A stretch of 64,000 nt of DNA. Origin: Hyphomicrobium_A sp963722495. Lineage in GTDB: Bacteria; Pseudomonadota; Alphaproteobacteria; Rhizobiales; Hyphomicrobiaceae. The stretch spans positions 1 through 64,000 of the forward strand of contig CAVRND010000005.1 in NCBI GenBank assembly GCA_963722495.1. Reading direction: 5' to 3'. The notes under the pieces are model-generated. The model worked only from the letters and a program-made list of their open reading frames with translations, did no database searches and had not been told where the DNA came from. Both the position numbers and the translations under genes were made by a program. The stretch's first letter is position 1; every line of letters begins with the position of its first letter. This document shows positions 9,141-18,557 of the stretch, one piece after another.

Positions 9141-10123
9141 TGGCGAGCATCGACGTTGCAGTCCCCTGCTATCAGTACGGCCGCTATTTGCGCGAGTGCG
9201 TGTCCAGCATCCTGACGCAGGATGTCGAAAACCTTCGCGTCTTGATCATCGACAACGCATCGACCGACGACAGCGTCGAGGTCGCCCGGCAGCTCGCGGC
9301 GGAGGATGCGCGGGTCGAAGTCATCGCGCATGCGACGAACCAGGGCGCAACCTTTAGCTACAACGAGGGGATCGACTGGGCGCGCGCCGATTATTTCACC
9401 TTAATCGACGCCGACGACATGATGGTTCCCGGCTGTCTGTCGCGCGCCGTCGCCATCCTCGATGAACAGCCAGAAATCAGCTTCGTGCACGGCGTCGAGG
9501 CCCGGCTCGAGTCGGATGGCTCGATCGGTCCCAGCGGCGTTCACTGGGAAGCATCGCCCTGGACCGTATCGAGCGGCCGTGAGTTCATCGAACGGCTGTG
9601 CCGGACGCCCGTCAACAATGTCGGCGCAAACACCGTCGTGCGCAGGACGTCCGCGCAAAAGAGGGTCGGCTATTATACGCCCGCGCTCCCCTACTCCGAT
9701 GATCTTGAGATGTGGCTCCGTCTCGCGACAGTCGGAAGTGTCGCCAGCACCCGAACGGTGCAAGCCATCCGGCGCTATCATGACTCGCGCATGTCCGCCG
9801 GATACGACGGCGTTGGGGTGAGCGACTTCACCGAGCGGCAGGCCGCTTTCGAGAGCTTCATACGGCGGAGCGGCCTCGCCATTGCGGACCCCGAGCGCCT
9901 ATTGAAGGCGGCACGCAACGGACTGGGCCAACACGCATACTGGTCGGCCATGTCGCAGCTCGCGCGCGGTCGCGCGAGCGCCTCCCGCCTGCTTCTTCGC
10001 TATGCCGTCCAGCAGAATCCCAGCGTCGCGCTATTTCCCCCGGTGAGCTGGGTACTCCGCATGGATCGGCCGTTCGCTCGCCTGGGCGAAATCGCTTCGG
10101 AAGCCCTTTTTAAGAGGACCTAA
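9140..10123 (+). CDS. Glycosyltransferase family 2 (tandem copy 1)
   Basis: 327 aa, MASIDVAVPCYQYGRYLREC at the start and the acidic motif LIDADDMMVPGCLSRAVAIL near residue 92. SDDLEMWLRL near 190 supplies the acceptor-side acidic residues. The first ~120 residues are those of a GT-A domain; the remaining ~100 are a helical extension. The next gene (10203) shares this whole architecture and the block IDNASxDDSVExARQL, so the pair is a tandem duplication. Start chosen at the ATG overlapping the upstream stop. Soluble and cytosolic; it extends the EPS repeat unit. Confidence 0.87.
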   Translation: MASIDVAVPCYQYGRYLRECVSSILTQDVENLRVLIIDNASTDDSVEVARQLAAEDARVEVIAHATNQGATFSYNEGIDWARADYFTLIDADDMMVPGCLSRAVAILDEQPEISFVHGVEARLESDGSIGPSGVHWEASPWTVSSGREFIERLCRTPVNNVGANTVVRRTSAQKRVGYYTPALPYSDDLEMWLRLATVGSVASTRTVQAIRRYHDSRMSAGYDGVGVSDFTERQAAFESFIRRSGLAIADPERLLKAARNGLGQHAYWSAMSQLARGRASASRLLLRYAVQQNPSVALFPPVSWVLRMDRPFARLGEIASEALFKRT

Positions 10124-10202
10124 GCGCAGAGGGTCTGCGTCCACGTGCGTCTTTTCATCAGTTCATTTAAACGCCCGCTGTGAAGGCGGCAGAAGGTTTG
10201 AC

Positions 10203-11153
10203 ATGCCGAGTGTCGATGTTGCCGTTCCATGCTTCCAGCACGGACGATTCTTGCGCGACTGCGTCGAGAGCGCCCTGAACCAAGGCATCGAGCAAATACG
10301 CGTTGTCGTCATCGACAACGCGTCGAGCGACGACAGCGTAGAAATTGCGCGTCAGCTTGGCCGTGAAGACAGCCGCGTCGAGCTGATCGCCCATCCCAAA
10401 AATCTCGGGCCGCACGCGTCTTTCAACGAGGGTGTCGATTGGGCGACGGCCGACTATTTCATGGTGCTATGCGCCGACGATCTCCTGACACCGGGATGTC
10501 TTGGCCGCGCCGTCGCCATCCTAGAGGCACAGCCGGAGCTGAGCTTTGCGTACGGCACCGACGTGCATTGGCGAGGCGGCGATCAGCCGATCGTTGACGA
10601 CGGGGCGGAGGCCAACTGGCAAGTCACCTCGGGCGGGGAATTCATCGAGCGGTGCTGTCGCAATCCCGAGCGCTACATTGCCGCCGGCATGGTCCTCGTC
10701 CGCACATCGATGCAGAAAGCGGTTGGCCACTATCGGGCCGAACTGCCCCACACAGATGACTTCGAGATGTTGCTGCGGCTTGCGCGCCGCGGCCCGGTTG
10801 CGTTCACGCGGGCGGTGCAGGGCATCAAGCGCATGCACGGCGCCAATCAGACCGATACTTTCCTTGCCGAACGGACCCGCGATCTCGTCGAGCGGCTGGC
10901 CGCCATCGATAGTTTCTTCGAGAACGAGGGCGGCTCCATGGACGAGGCCGATCGCCTACGTCGCCTCGGACGCCGTAGCATCTCCGAGCGCGCTTACTGG
11001 TGCGGCATGAAGGATCTGATGTACGGCCGCATGACCGGCGCCGGTCTCCTGAGGCTGGCTGTCGAACTCGATCCCACCGTCGCCGTGTTCCCGCCGCTGA
11101 ACTATTTGATGCGGATGCGGGAGGTCAGCCGGGACAACCCGGCCATCTATTGA
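10203..11153 (+). CDS. Glycosyltransferase family 2 (tandem copy 2)
   Basis: 316 aa paralogue of the preceding gene: MPSVDVAVPCFQHGRFLRDC, IDNASSDDSVEIARQLGRE, LCADDLLTPGCLGRAVAILE. Copy 1 has D-A-D-D at the metal site and this copy has C-A-D-D, so the DxD-like pair is partly kept (A-D-D). Downstream, HTDDFEMLLRLARRG matches SDDLEMWLRLA of copy 1. The 79-bp gap between them has a short inverted repeat (CGCAGA-GGG-TCTGCG near 10127) of unclear meaning. The divergence of the two copies suggests successive, different linkages. Confidence 0.85.
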   Translation: MPSVDVAVPCFQHGRFLRDCVESALNQGIEQIRVVVIDNASSDDSVEIARQLGREDSRVELIAHPKNLGPHASFNEGVDWATADYFMVLCADDLLTPGCLGRAVAILEAQPELSFAYGTDVHWRGGDQPIVDDGAEANWQVTSGGEFIERCCRNPERYIAAGMVLVRTSMQKAVGHYRAELPHTDDFEMLLRLARRGPVAFTRAVQGIKRMHGANQTDTFLAERTRDLVERLAAIDSFFENEGGSMDEADRLRRLGRRSISERAYWCGMKDLMYGRMTGAGLLRLAVELDPTVAVFPPLNYLMRMREVSRDNPAIY

Positions 11154-11159
11154 GGCGGT

Positions 11160-12644
11160 TCAGCCCGCGGCAATGGGCTCGATCTGCTTGACGCGGCGGG
11201 TGAAGCGATCGAGGCCAAGGCCGCGGAAGGTGTGGCTGAATTCTTCCACCAGCACATGCCGCGTTAGCAAAAGCCCTGCCAGCCAGCCGGCACCCGCCAG
11301 AGCGAGCGCTAGCATGGCCTCCCAGAACGGCAGCTCGGCGTTAAACCCGACGAACGCCAGAACGAGAGCGGGTCCTACTGCGCTCATGCAGGCGACCACC
11401 GAGCTACGCCATAGCGCCTCGGCGACGTCGGTCCACGCAATGTCGATATGCCGGCGAATGAAGTGCAGCGATACGCACGCTTGGAACGGGACCACCACCA
11501 GCATGCCGTAGGCCACCGCCTTCAACCCGAAGAAGGCGAAGATCGTGATGATCAGTGCCGATGCGGGCCAGATCAGCAGGCAACGAAGGAATGAATCCCG
11601 CACGGCCCCCATTGCTACCAGAACCGGATAGTTCAGCTCGAAGCTGAAAGAGAACATCGCCGCGATGGCCATGATCTGTACCAGCGGCACTACCCCGTAC
11701 CACTGCGACCCGAATAGGATCTGCACCATTGGGTGCGCCAGCAGCGCCAGCACCACCAGCGCCGGCCACTGGAAGCCTGTAATGAGCGAAATCGCGCGTA
11801 GATAGGGCTCCCGCAGCGTACGCCCGTCGCGAATATGGGCCGAGAATGCGGGCAGGATCACGGATACGACGCCCTGGAGATAGAACTTGTCGGGCAGCTG
11901 GCACAGCATCACGCCGCGATTGAAGTAAGCGGCGGCGTCGAACGAGAGAATGCGGCCGAGTACCAGGTAAGGAAGCGATTTATAGGCCCGGTGCAGGAGC
12001 ACGCCGGCGCCGTTGTAGCCGCCGAAGCTCAGCATCCCGCGCCAACCCGCGAATACCGGCCTGAAAATGCGCCGGTCGCTCTGCAGGTACAGCGCCAGCC
12101 CGGCACCGACAGCCGCGCTGGTGAGCCACGCCCAAGCAAAACTCATATAGCTGAAGCCACCCAGTGCCAAAACGACCGTCGTGATGGCGGCGGCGGCGGC
12201 GCTGGAGATGTTGATGAGCGCCACTTTGCCGAATGCCATTTCGCGACGGAGGAGCGAGATCACCGGCACCGAGATCAACTCGATCATGATGCTGGCGGCG
12301 ACGACCCGCAGGTAAGGTGTGAGCCGCGCATCGTCGTACGCCGCGGCGATCCACGGCGCGACAGCGGCGAGCGCGAGTGTCACGACGATCGTCAGCACGA
12401 GCATGACCGCGAACGCCTTGCGGATCTCCTCGAGTGTCAGGTTCTGGTGCTGGATGAGGAAATTCGGGCTGGCGAACTCGCGCGCCGCCAGAACAAAACC
12501 GACAATCGCCATGCCGATGACGGACAGACCGATCTCGCTCGGTGTCAGCAGCCGCGATACCAGGGCGATGGTCGCAAAGTTGGCGAATAGGGAGAAATAG
12601 CGCTCGCTTAAAGTTATCAGCATGGCGCGGCGGATGGCGCTCAT
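11160..12644 (-). CDS. Wzx-type oligosaccharide flippase (MATE/MVF-like)
   Basis: Moves the lipid-linked repeat unit across the inner membrane. It is 494 aa, with the start at an ATG preceded by GGAAAGG; the open frame continues 50 codons upstream without family likeness. The N-terminus MSAIRRAMLITLSERYFSLF followed by LVSRLLTPSEIGLSVIGMA is typical of the polysaccharide transporter family, and hydrophobic segments recur to the end (about 12-14 helices). It is convergent with the GT2 pair, with 6 bp between the stop codons. Confidence 0.85.
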   Translation of the reverse strand: MSAIRRAMLITLSERYFSLFANFATIALVSRLLTPSEIGLSVIGMAIVGFVLAAREFASPNFLIQHQNLTLEEIRKAFAVMLVLTIVVTLALAAVAPWIAAAYDDARLTPYLRVVAASIMIELISVPVISLLRREMAFGKVALINISSAAAAAITTVVLALGGFSYMSFAWAWLTSAAVGAGLALYLQSDRRIFRPVFAGWRGMLSFGGYNGAGVLLHRAYKSLPYLVLGRILSFDAAAYFNRGVMLCQLPDKFYLQGVVSVILPAFSAHIRDGRTLREPYLRAISLITGFQWPALVVLALLAHPMVQILFGSQWYGVVPLVQIMAIAAMFSFSFELNYPVLVAMGAVRDSFLRCLLIWPASALIITIFAFFGLKAVAYGMLVVVPFQACVSLHFIRRHIDIAWTDVAEALWRSSVVACMSAVGPALVLAFVGFNAELPFWEAMLALALAGAGWLAGLLLTRHVLVEEFSHTFRGLGLDRFTRRVKQIEPIAAG

Positions 12645-12805
12645 AGCGGCGCCTTTCCGAGCGTTAAGGCTGAGTGAAACATGTAGCTGAGCACGATGAT
12701 CGGCGCCTCTAAGAGAGTGGGCTTCACTCTGGCGATCTGCGATTCTTGGCTGTTCGTGCGAGCGAAAAGCTGGCGCATCCTTTTCACTTCGCAACGCGAC
12801 ATAGC

Positions 12806-12884
12806 CTAGTGTGATGATCGAGAAGTCCGCTACATCCTGCTCGGCTGGGTCGTGAGGCGGACCTCTCGATCTAAATCACACTAG
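12806..12884. repeat. REP-like inverted repeat, copy 1
   Basis: Imperfect hairpin. The left arm starts CTAGTGTGA and continues TCGAGAAGTCCGC; the right arm is its near reverse complement, ending TCACACTAG. The ends CTAGTGT/ACACTAG are shared with the copy 16 bp downstream while the cores differ. It is intergenic, between the divergent flippase and glycosidase genes. Confidence 0.6.
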
Positions 12885-12899
12885 AGATCATAAACTTGC

Positions 12900-12975
12900 C
12901 TAGTGTCCTTCAGATCGCGAAATTCGTTCTACCGCCTGCCGCACCCTGAGACGAATTTCGCGATCAGGACACTAG
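12900..12975. repeat. REP-like inverted repeat, copy 2
   Basis: Near-perfect hairpin with arms of about 25 nt: CTAGTGTCCTT-CAGATCGCGAAATTCGT against ACGAATTTCGCGATC-AGGACACTAG, separated by about 22 nt. It has the same terminal CTAGTGT/ACACTAG as copy 1. The remainder of the 507-bp spacer (12645-13151) shows no gene. A genome-wide search for CTAGTGTCC hairpins would tell whether this is a dispersed repeat family. Confidence 0.65.
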
Positions 12976-13151
12976 GTGGGTCTATCACGCGCGGGGGTCC
13001 CGCTTAACTCCGTCGAAGGCCGGATCGGGCGGTATCGAAAGAGGTAGTCGGAGACTGGAACCCACGATTTGTGCTGGCTTTTTTGAACCCTGTCGGCGGG
13101 CAACACTGCCCCCGCTTGCTATGGGCCATGGACCCTGGGTGACACTTTTTG

Positions 13152-14588
13152 ATGGGCAACTCTCGGTCAGATTTCCTGGTTACCGCGGTAGCGCTTTTGA
13201 GCCTCGCCGCGGGGCATGCTGCTGCCGCGACGCCTGTGGCGCCGGCACCCGCTCAATGCCAGCTCGGCCGCGCTGTCCCCGTCGACGCGACCGACCGCAC
13301 AATTGCCTTTCCGCTCAAGACGCACCCCGGCGCGCGCTTTCTCGATGACGCTGCCGGAAATCCATTCTTCATGCACGGCGACACTGCCTGGTCGTTGATC
13401 GCGCAGCTGCCGAGAGACGCCGTCGAGGAATATCTCCAGGATCGCCGGCGCCGCGGCTTTAATACGCTCCTGGTCAGCCTCCTCGAGCATCGCTTCGCCA
13501 CCGGCGCCCCGAACAATACATACGGTGAGCCGCCGTTTCTTACGCCGGGCGACTACGCCACGCCGAACGAAAAGTATTTCGCCCACGCCGATTGGGTGCT
13601 TGGGCGCGCCCAGGAGCTCGGCTTTGTCGTTCTGCTGACGCCATCGTACGTCGGCAATCAGGGTGGCGACGAAGGCTGGTATCAGGAGATGCTCAAGAGC
13701 GGGCCGCAGAAGCTCCACGATTACGGGCGCTATCTCGGCAAGCGATACCAGAACCTCAAGAACATCGTCTGGCTGCATGGCGGCGACTACGACCCGCCCA
13801 ACAAGGATGTCGTGCGCGCCATCGTCGATGGCATTCGCGAGATCGAGCCCACAGCGTTGCACAGCGCGCACGGAAGCCCCGGCCGCGCGGCGTTGGAGTA
13901 CTGGCGCGGCGAGCCTTGGCTCGACCTCAACAACGTCTACACCTACGAGCCCGTTATTCACGCAGCCCGCAAGCAGTACGCCGACGCGGCTGCGATGCCG
14001 TTCTTCCTGATCGAGAGCGCTTACGAGGACGAGCACGACGCCGGCGAGTGGCGCCTGCGCCTGCAAACGTATCAGGCAGTCCTATCGGGGGCGACCGGCC
14101 AGATCTTCGGCAACAACCCGATCTGGCACTTCGACGGCCCCGGCATCTATGACGCGCCGGCAACCTGGCGCCAGGCGCTCAACAGCCGCGGCGCTCAAAG
14201 CATGACGGTGTTCTGCAACCTCTACGCCTCGGTCGACTGGTGGCGGCTGAAGCCGGACCTCAGCAACGAGCTTGTCATCGACGGACGAGGGAGCGACCGG
14301 GAAGGGCGCGCCGTCGCCGCTCTTGCCGATGATCGCTCGTTCGCGCTCGTCTATTTGCCGAGCACGCGCGTCGTTACGTTAGACCTCTCACGCCTCGCCG
14401 GGCCGATGGTGGCCGCGACTTGGTATGACCCATCGAGCGGCCGCTCCCACCCCGTCGGCAGCTCGCCGTTCCGCAACACCGCCTCGCATCCCTTGGCGTT
14501 CGCGCCCGCGCCGCCGCGCAATGATGCCGGTCTGAACGATTGGGTGCTCGAGTTGAGATCGCAGCCGGAGACGATCGCCCGCCCATGA
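13152..14588 (+). CDS. Secreted glycoside hydrolase-like protein (DUF4038/apiosidase-like)
   Basis: 478 aa with a signal peptide (FLVTAVALLSLAAGHAAA). The (beta/alpha)8-type DUF4038 domain is recognisable: HGDTAWSLIAQLPRDAVEEY near residue 74, RRRGFNTLLVSLLEHRF, VWLHGGDYDPPN near 205, and FFLIESAYEDEHD near 285, where E288 is a likely catalytic acid. The last ~90 residues (ADDRSFALVYLPSTRV to ATWYDPSSG) look like the beta-sandwich that usually follows it. In an EPS locus a periplasmic glycosidase probably trims or depolymerises its own polymer (inference). It overlaps or nearly abuts the pyruvyl transferase gene. Confidence 0.75.
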   Translation: MGNSRSDFLVTAVALLSLAAGHAAAATPVAPAPAQCQLGRAVPVDATDRTIAFPLKTHPGARFLDDAAGNPFFMHGDTAWSLIAQLPRDAVEEYLQDRRRRGFNTLLVSLLEHRFATGAPNNTYGEPPFLTPGDYATPNEKYFAHADWVLGRAQELGFVVLLTPSYVGNQGGDEGWYQEMLKSGPQKLHDYGRYLGKRYQNLKNIVWLHGGDYDPPNKDVVRAIVDGIREIEPTALHSAHGSPGRAALEYWRGEPWLDLNNVYTYEPVIHAARKQYADAAAMPFFLIESAYEDEHDAGEWRLRLQTYQAVLSGATGQIFGNNPIWHFDGPGIYDAPATWRQALNSRGAQSMTVFCNLYASVDWWRLKPDLSNELVIDGRGSDREGRAVAALADDRSFALVYLPSTRVVTLDLSRLAGPMVAATWYDPSSGRSHPVGSSPFRNTASHPLAFAPAPPRNDAGLNDWVLELRSQPETIARP

Positions 14589-14639
14589 ACGCGCCCATAA
14601 AACCCATCGACCTGTCGACGGCTTCAAAAGCCCCGGCAG

Positions 14640-15881
14640 ATGGCCACCAGGAAGTGCGCAAGCCACAGCCGGCAGCGTGTTGCTCTGCTCGGCCTGTTCG
14701 GTTGCGGCAACTTCGGCAATGACGGATCGCTGGAAGCGATGCTGAACTTTCTGCGCAAAGCGCACCCGCAGGCGGAGCTCGTCTGCATCTGCGCCGACCC
14801 GCAACTCATCGCCGCGCGCTACGGCATTGCCGCCGTCCCGATCAGCAGCACGTATGAGCCCGCGCTACGTGCGCCCGCCAGCCGCTTGCGCAAACTAGGC
14901 GCCAAGCTCGAAGATCTCTATGCCACACTGAAGTACCTGCGCGGGGCCGATCTCGTCATCGTTCCCGGCACCGGCATCCTCGACGATTTCGGCGAGCGCC
15001 CCTATGGCATGCCTTGGGATATTCTACGCTGGTGCCTCGGCGCCAGACTGCTGGGCGCCAAGCTCGCATTCGTCAGCATCGGCGCCGGTCCCATCCATCA
15101 TCGTCTCAGCCGCCAGCTCATGAAGTCGGCGGCTCGTCTGGCGCACTATCGCTCCTACCGAGACACGCTCTCGCAGGACTTCATGACCCGCATCGGTTTC
15201 AAAGCGGCTGGCGATCCGATCTATCCAGATATCGCCTTCGGCCTGCCATTCCCGCAGCCCGTCGAACGGCCCGACAACAGCGGACGGCTGAACGTCGGCA
15301 TCGGCGTCATGAGCTACTTCGGCTGGTACGGCTTTGCCGACGGTGGCCGCGAGATCTACGACCGCTACATCGACAAGCTGACGCGGTTCGCCGCCTACGT
15401 TCTCGACCAGGGCCACGGCATCCGCCTGCTGGCGGGCGAGACGACGGACGCGCGCGCGATCGAGGACCTCAGACAGCGGCTGAGTGCGGCACGCCCGCAG
15501 GCGGCGCCTGAAGACGTGGTCAACGAGACGGCCGGGTCACTGCACGACATCATGCGCCAAATGTCGACGACCGACATCGTGGTGACGACGCGCTTTCATA
15601 ACCTCGTCTGCGCCTTGAAGCTGGGGCGGCCAACAATCTCGCTCGGCTACTCGAAGAAGAACGACTACCTGATGCAGCAGGCTGGGCTCGCGGACTTCTG
15701 CGACCACGTGGAAAATTTCGATGTCGATGAGTTGATCCAGCGCTTCGAGCGGATGCGCGCGACGGCTGCCGACTGTGCGCAGCGGGTCAATGCAAACAAC
15801 ATCACCATCGACGCCCAGCTCAAGGCGCAAGAGGCGGCGATCTCGTCGGCATTCCTGGGCGTCGAGCGCAGGGCTCGTTAG
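14640..15881 (+). CDS. Polysaccharide pyruvyl transferase (ExoV/CsaB-like)
   Basis: Adds a pyruvate ketal from phosphoenolpyruvate to an EPS sugar. The core is intact: VALLGLFGCGNFGNDGSLEA, ADLVIVPGTGILDDFGERPY, LAFVSIGAGPIHHRLSRQLM, VVTTRFHNLVCALKLGRPTI. The 5' end is uncertain. An ATG at 14585 overlaps the upstream stop as ATGA and reads MNAPIKPIDLSTASKAPADG in another frame, so a one-base indel near 14650-14690 may have separated the true N-terminus from the core. The start at 14640 is only the first in-frame ATG. Its stop (TAG, 15879-15881) overlaps the stop of the convergent GT4 gene. Confidence 0.85.
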   Translation: MATRKCASHSRQRVALLGLFGCGNFGNDGSLEAMLNFLRKAHPQAELVCICADPQLIAARYGIAAVPISSTYEPALRAPASRLRKLGAKLEDLYATLKYLRGADLVIVPGTGILDDFGERPYGMPWDILRWCLGARLLGAKLAFVSIGAGPIHHRLSRQLMKSAARLAHYRSYRDTLSQDFMTRIGFKAAGDPIYPDIAFGLPFPQPVERPDNSGRLNVGIGVMSYFGWYGFADGGREIYDRYIDKLTRFAAYVLDQGHGIRLLAGETTDARAIEDLRQRLSAARPQAAPEDVVNETAGSLHDIMRQMSTTDIVVTTRFHNLVCALKLGRPTISLGYSKKNDYLMQQAGLADFCDHVENFDVDELIQRFERMRATAADCAQRVNANNITIDAQLKAQEAAISSAFLGVERRAR

Positions 15882-17027
15882 ACGGCGGACGCCAGCTCGC
15901 GCGGCGTGACGCTGGCCGGATTGTCTGCCAGGCAATGCAACGCCATCGACCTCTGCCAGCACTTCCAGATACCGTTCCGCCGAGCGCGCCCAGCTGTAGC
16001 GCTGCGCCGCCTGCTGGCCGCGCCGCCGCATGTCGGCGCGGAGTTGCTTATCCCGCTTGAGCTGCATGAAGCGCGCGAGCCAGGCATCAGGGGCGTCAGG
16101 CGGCGCAAACAGCGCGCCGTCGGCGCAGATCTCCGGCAGGCTCGCGCGATCGGACGACACGACCGGGCAGCCGAGCGTCATGGCCTCGAGCGGCGGAAGA
16201 CCGAACCCTTCCGTGAAGGAGGGAAATGCCAGGCAAAGGCAGTCCTGCAGGAGCGCGGCGATCTCGCCGTCGGTCAGTCGCCCGAGCCAGGCAATGTTGC
16301 CGCTGATCGGGCCGGCGTTGCCGGAGGCGAATACCTTCCCGTCGAGAGAACCGACGATCGCCAACTTCAGGCCGAGGCCAGCAAGCTGGTCGGCCAACCC
16401 GATGAGCATGCCGACGTTCTTGTGCGGCGCCGGCGAGCCGATCACCACGATTGTTCCGTCGCCCGCTGCTGCCCGCGTGACGGGGGAATGCTGCGGGCTC
16501 CACCGCAACGCATGCTCGCGTCCGTTGGGGATCACCGCGATCTTGCTGCGCGGCGCGATCGCAAAGCGATCAATCTGCCCCGCCGAGAAATGCGAGACGG
16601 TCGTCACCTTGGACGCCCGGCGGCCGATGGCCGGCAACAGCCATCGGTAGAGCATGCGGAATTGCCGGGAATAGCTCGCCGGCGCAAGAATGGTGTTGAC
16701 GTCGTGGATGCAGACGACGTGCCGCTTGGCGGCCAGCGGGCCGACGTTGCAAAGGCTGAGGACGCCGCCGGACGCTGCGATAGGCAGCTCAACCTGCTCC
16801 CAGTAGTGCCCGCGGCCGCGACCCGCCGCGCGCACCACGATTTTCTTGAGACCGAGATCGTCTTTCGTCCCCTGCGGACATACCAACTCAATACTAAGAC
16901 CACGCGCCAACGGATGTCCGGCGTCGATCAGACGATCCAGCGCCGCGATCGTCTCGCGCGCGTAACGCTGTACACCCGTCAACGGCTGCGTCAGGAAGCG
17001 CCCGTTGATCGTCCACTGCCGCGTCAT
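15878..17027 (-). CDS. Glycosyltransferase family 4 (paralogue of 7920-9140), frame break near 3' end
   Basis: About 380 aa: WTINGRFLTQPLTGVQRYAR, CIHDVNTILAPASYSRQFRM, APHKNVGMLIGLADQLAG and the donor site FPSFTEGFGLPPLEAMTLG. As it stands the frame runs on to 15537, antisense to the pyruvyl transferase gene, after EVDGVALPG. A one-base change near 15940 gives instead LADNPASVTPRELASAV and a stop at 15878-15880, matching the length of its paralogue and the neighbour's stop. I prefer that end. The first four bases overlap the upstream polymerase gene (ATGA), indicating coupled translation. Confidence 0.83.
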
Positions 17028-18496
17028 GTCGGGCGCTCCGAATAGAGAGCGCCGGAAGCGTGGGCCGCAGGCGTCGGCGTGCGTAGCGAAGTGCGCGCAC
17101 CAGCGAGGAACGTCTCGCGCGAGATCTCGCGGCAGCAGAAGATGGCGGCGAGCGCTATATAGAAACGCAGGCCCGGATCGGCATCGCCGCTACTGATCGC
17201 TGCCGTCACGAGGCCGGCGAGACAGGCCGCGCGGGCGCTGTCGGCGGTAGCGAAATTCTTGACATCCTCTTTGCGGGCCGGACGGGCGCCAACGCCGCGA
17301 AGGATCTCCACGGTCAGCCAACCCATCAGGAGCGTTCCGATGACGCCGAGCTGCGAGACGACGGCAATGATCCAGCTGGATGCCCGCGAACTGCCGATAC
17401 CGATGCCGAGCCCGACGGTGTCGATGACGGATTCGAGGCTGCGCATGTTCCAATACGCGCGTTCGACACCCAATTCCGATGTCGCCTTGTTTAGGATCAT
17501 ACTGTCGAACAGATTTGAGAACGGCTCCAGCGTTCTGGCATCGTGCAGGCCGATCCCAAAACCTATGACGAGGACGCCGATCGCCGCCGCGAGCACGAGC
17601 AAATCGTGCGTACGCAGGCGGTCGTGAACGGCGGACGTGACGATCGCGGCGATAACGAACATCAACAGCAGCGCACCGGCCAGGTAGGCCGTGGACGAGG
17701 TGGACAGAACGAGCAGCAGCGACAGCGCAAGCGACAGCGCAAGCGCGTACCGATCATCGGTCCGTTTCCAGTACGTGAAGGAGAAGGCGAGCAGCGACAC
17801 GGTCATGGCGCCGAATGCCGACGCCTCCGAGTAGCCGCCCGCGATGCGCCAGAAGCCGGCGACATCGACATTCGTCAGCATCGCGTATGACGCCGAGCGG
17901 ACCGGCTCGAGGATATCGCCCGCGCCCGATGCCTTGCCCAGCAGATCGATATAGCCGAGACCCGCATGCAGGGTGGCCCAGGCAAAGAACCCCGTCTTAA
18001 TCGCAGCCAGCGTCTTGCGCCGCAGGAGCAGAACGCTGAAGGCGAAAAAGGAAAGCGCCGTCAGGACGAAGTAGAGCGATTGGGTAATGTTGCCGGTCAC
18101 GGGAGCGAGCGGCACTTCGGCGATGCGGCCCGCTCCTCCGCCCGCGCGAACCGGAACGAACGTCATCGTCTGCCCCTCGAACAGGCGCGGCAGCAAAAGT
18201 GCACCAGCGACGGTGTAAAGGATCAGCAGGACGACGACCCACGCCATAGGCTGGCGGGAAAATACGGTTCCGAGCTCACCGACGATGTTCCGCCGCAACG
18301 CGACCGTCGCGAACAATCCCATCAGAAAGACGACGTAGATGAGCGGCGATGAGCCACCGAGCGCCGAAAGCGTCACGATCGCGGTCGATCCGAACGCGAG
18401 CGAGGCCATCAAGGCGACGATGATGGGCGCTTCGCTGAACCAGGCGAAGGCGAACAAGAGCCCGCAGATCAGGAAACCTGCAACTGACGGTTCCAC
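17024..18496 (-). CDS. Wzy/O-antigen-ligase-like EPS polymerase
   Basis: 490 aa, polytopic, beginning MEPSVAGFLICGLLFAFAWF, with about 12 hydrophobic segments and a large central periplasmic loop (LPRLFEGQTMTFVPVRAGGG to SASYAMLTNVDVAG). GGYSEASAFGAM and STSSTAYLAGALLL resemble the conserved E-rich and T/S-rich parts of the Wzy_C/O-antigen ligase family. It should join repeat units on the periplasmic side. Family members share little sequence, so the assignment rests on topology, these motifs and position between GT4 and sugar-transferase genes in one leftward operon. Confidence 0.75.
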   Translation of the reverse strand: MEPSVAGFLICGLLFAFAWFSEAPIIVALMASLAFGSTAIVTLSALGGSSPLIYVVFLMGLFATVALRRNIVGELGTVFSRQPMAWVVVLLILYTVAGALLLPRLFEGQTMTFVPVRAGGGAGRIAEVPLAPVTGNITQSLYFVLTALSFFAFSVLLLRRKTLAAIKTGFFAWATLHAGLGYIDLLGKASGAGDILEPVRSASYAMLTNVDVAGFWRIAGGYSEASAFGAMTVSLLAFSFTYWKRTDDRYALALSLALSLLLVLSTSSTAYLAGALLLMFVIAAIVTSAVHDRLRTHDLLVLAAAIGVLVIGFGIGLHDARTLEPFSNLFDSMILNKATSELGVERAYWNMRSLESVIDTVGLGIGIGSSRASSWIIAVVSQLGVIGTLLMGWLTVEILRGVGARPARKEDVKNFATADSARAACLAGLVTAAISSGDADPGLRFYIALAAIFCCREISRETFLAGARTSLRTPTPAAHASGALYSERPT

Positions 18497-18557
18497 TATG
18501 CGGCCATCCCCGGACCCGCTGGACCGTCATGCCAAGGCGAAGGTGCCATTCGCGGCC

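Noticed and set aside
10124..10170. CGCAGA-GGG-TCTGCG hairpin as a terminator
   Set aside because: The stem is only 6 bp and the following bases contain a TTTT only 11 bases later; it also lies between co-directional genes.
15537..15877. Extra C-terminal region of the GT4 gene, antisense to the pyruvyl transferase
   Set aside because: The paralogue at 7920 ends without it and a one-base change gives a natural stop at 15878; the extension is a frame artefact.
17700..17750. Short repeated GACAGCGCAAGC units inside the polymerase gene
   Set aside because: They encode in-frame Ala/Leu/Ser repeats in a membrane helix (LALSLALSLLL); low-complexity coding, not a mobile repeat.
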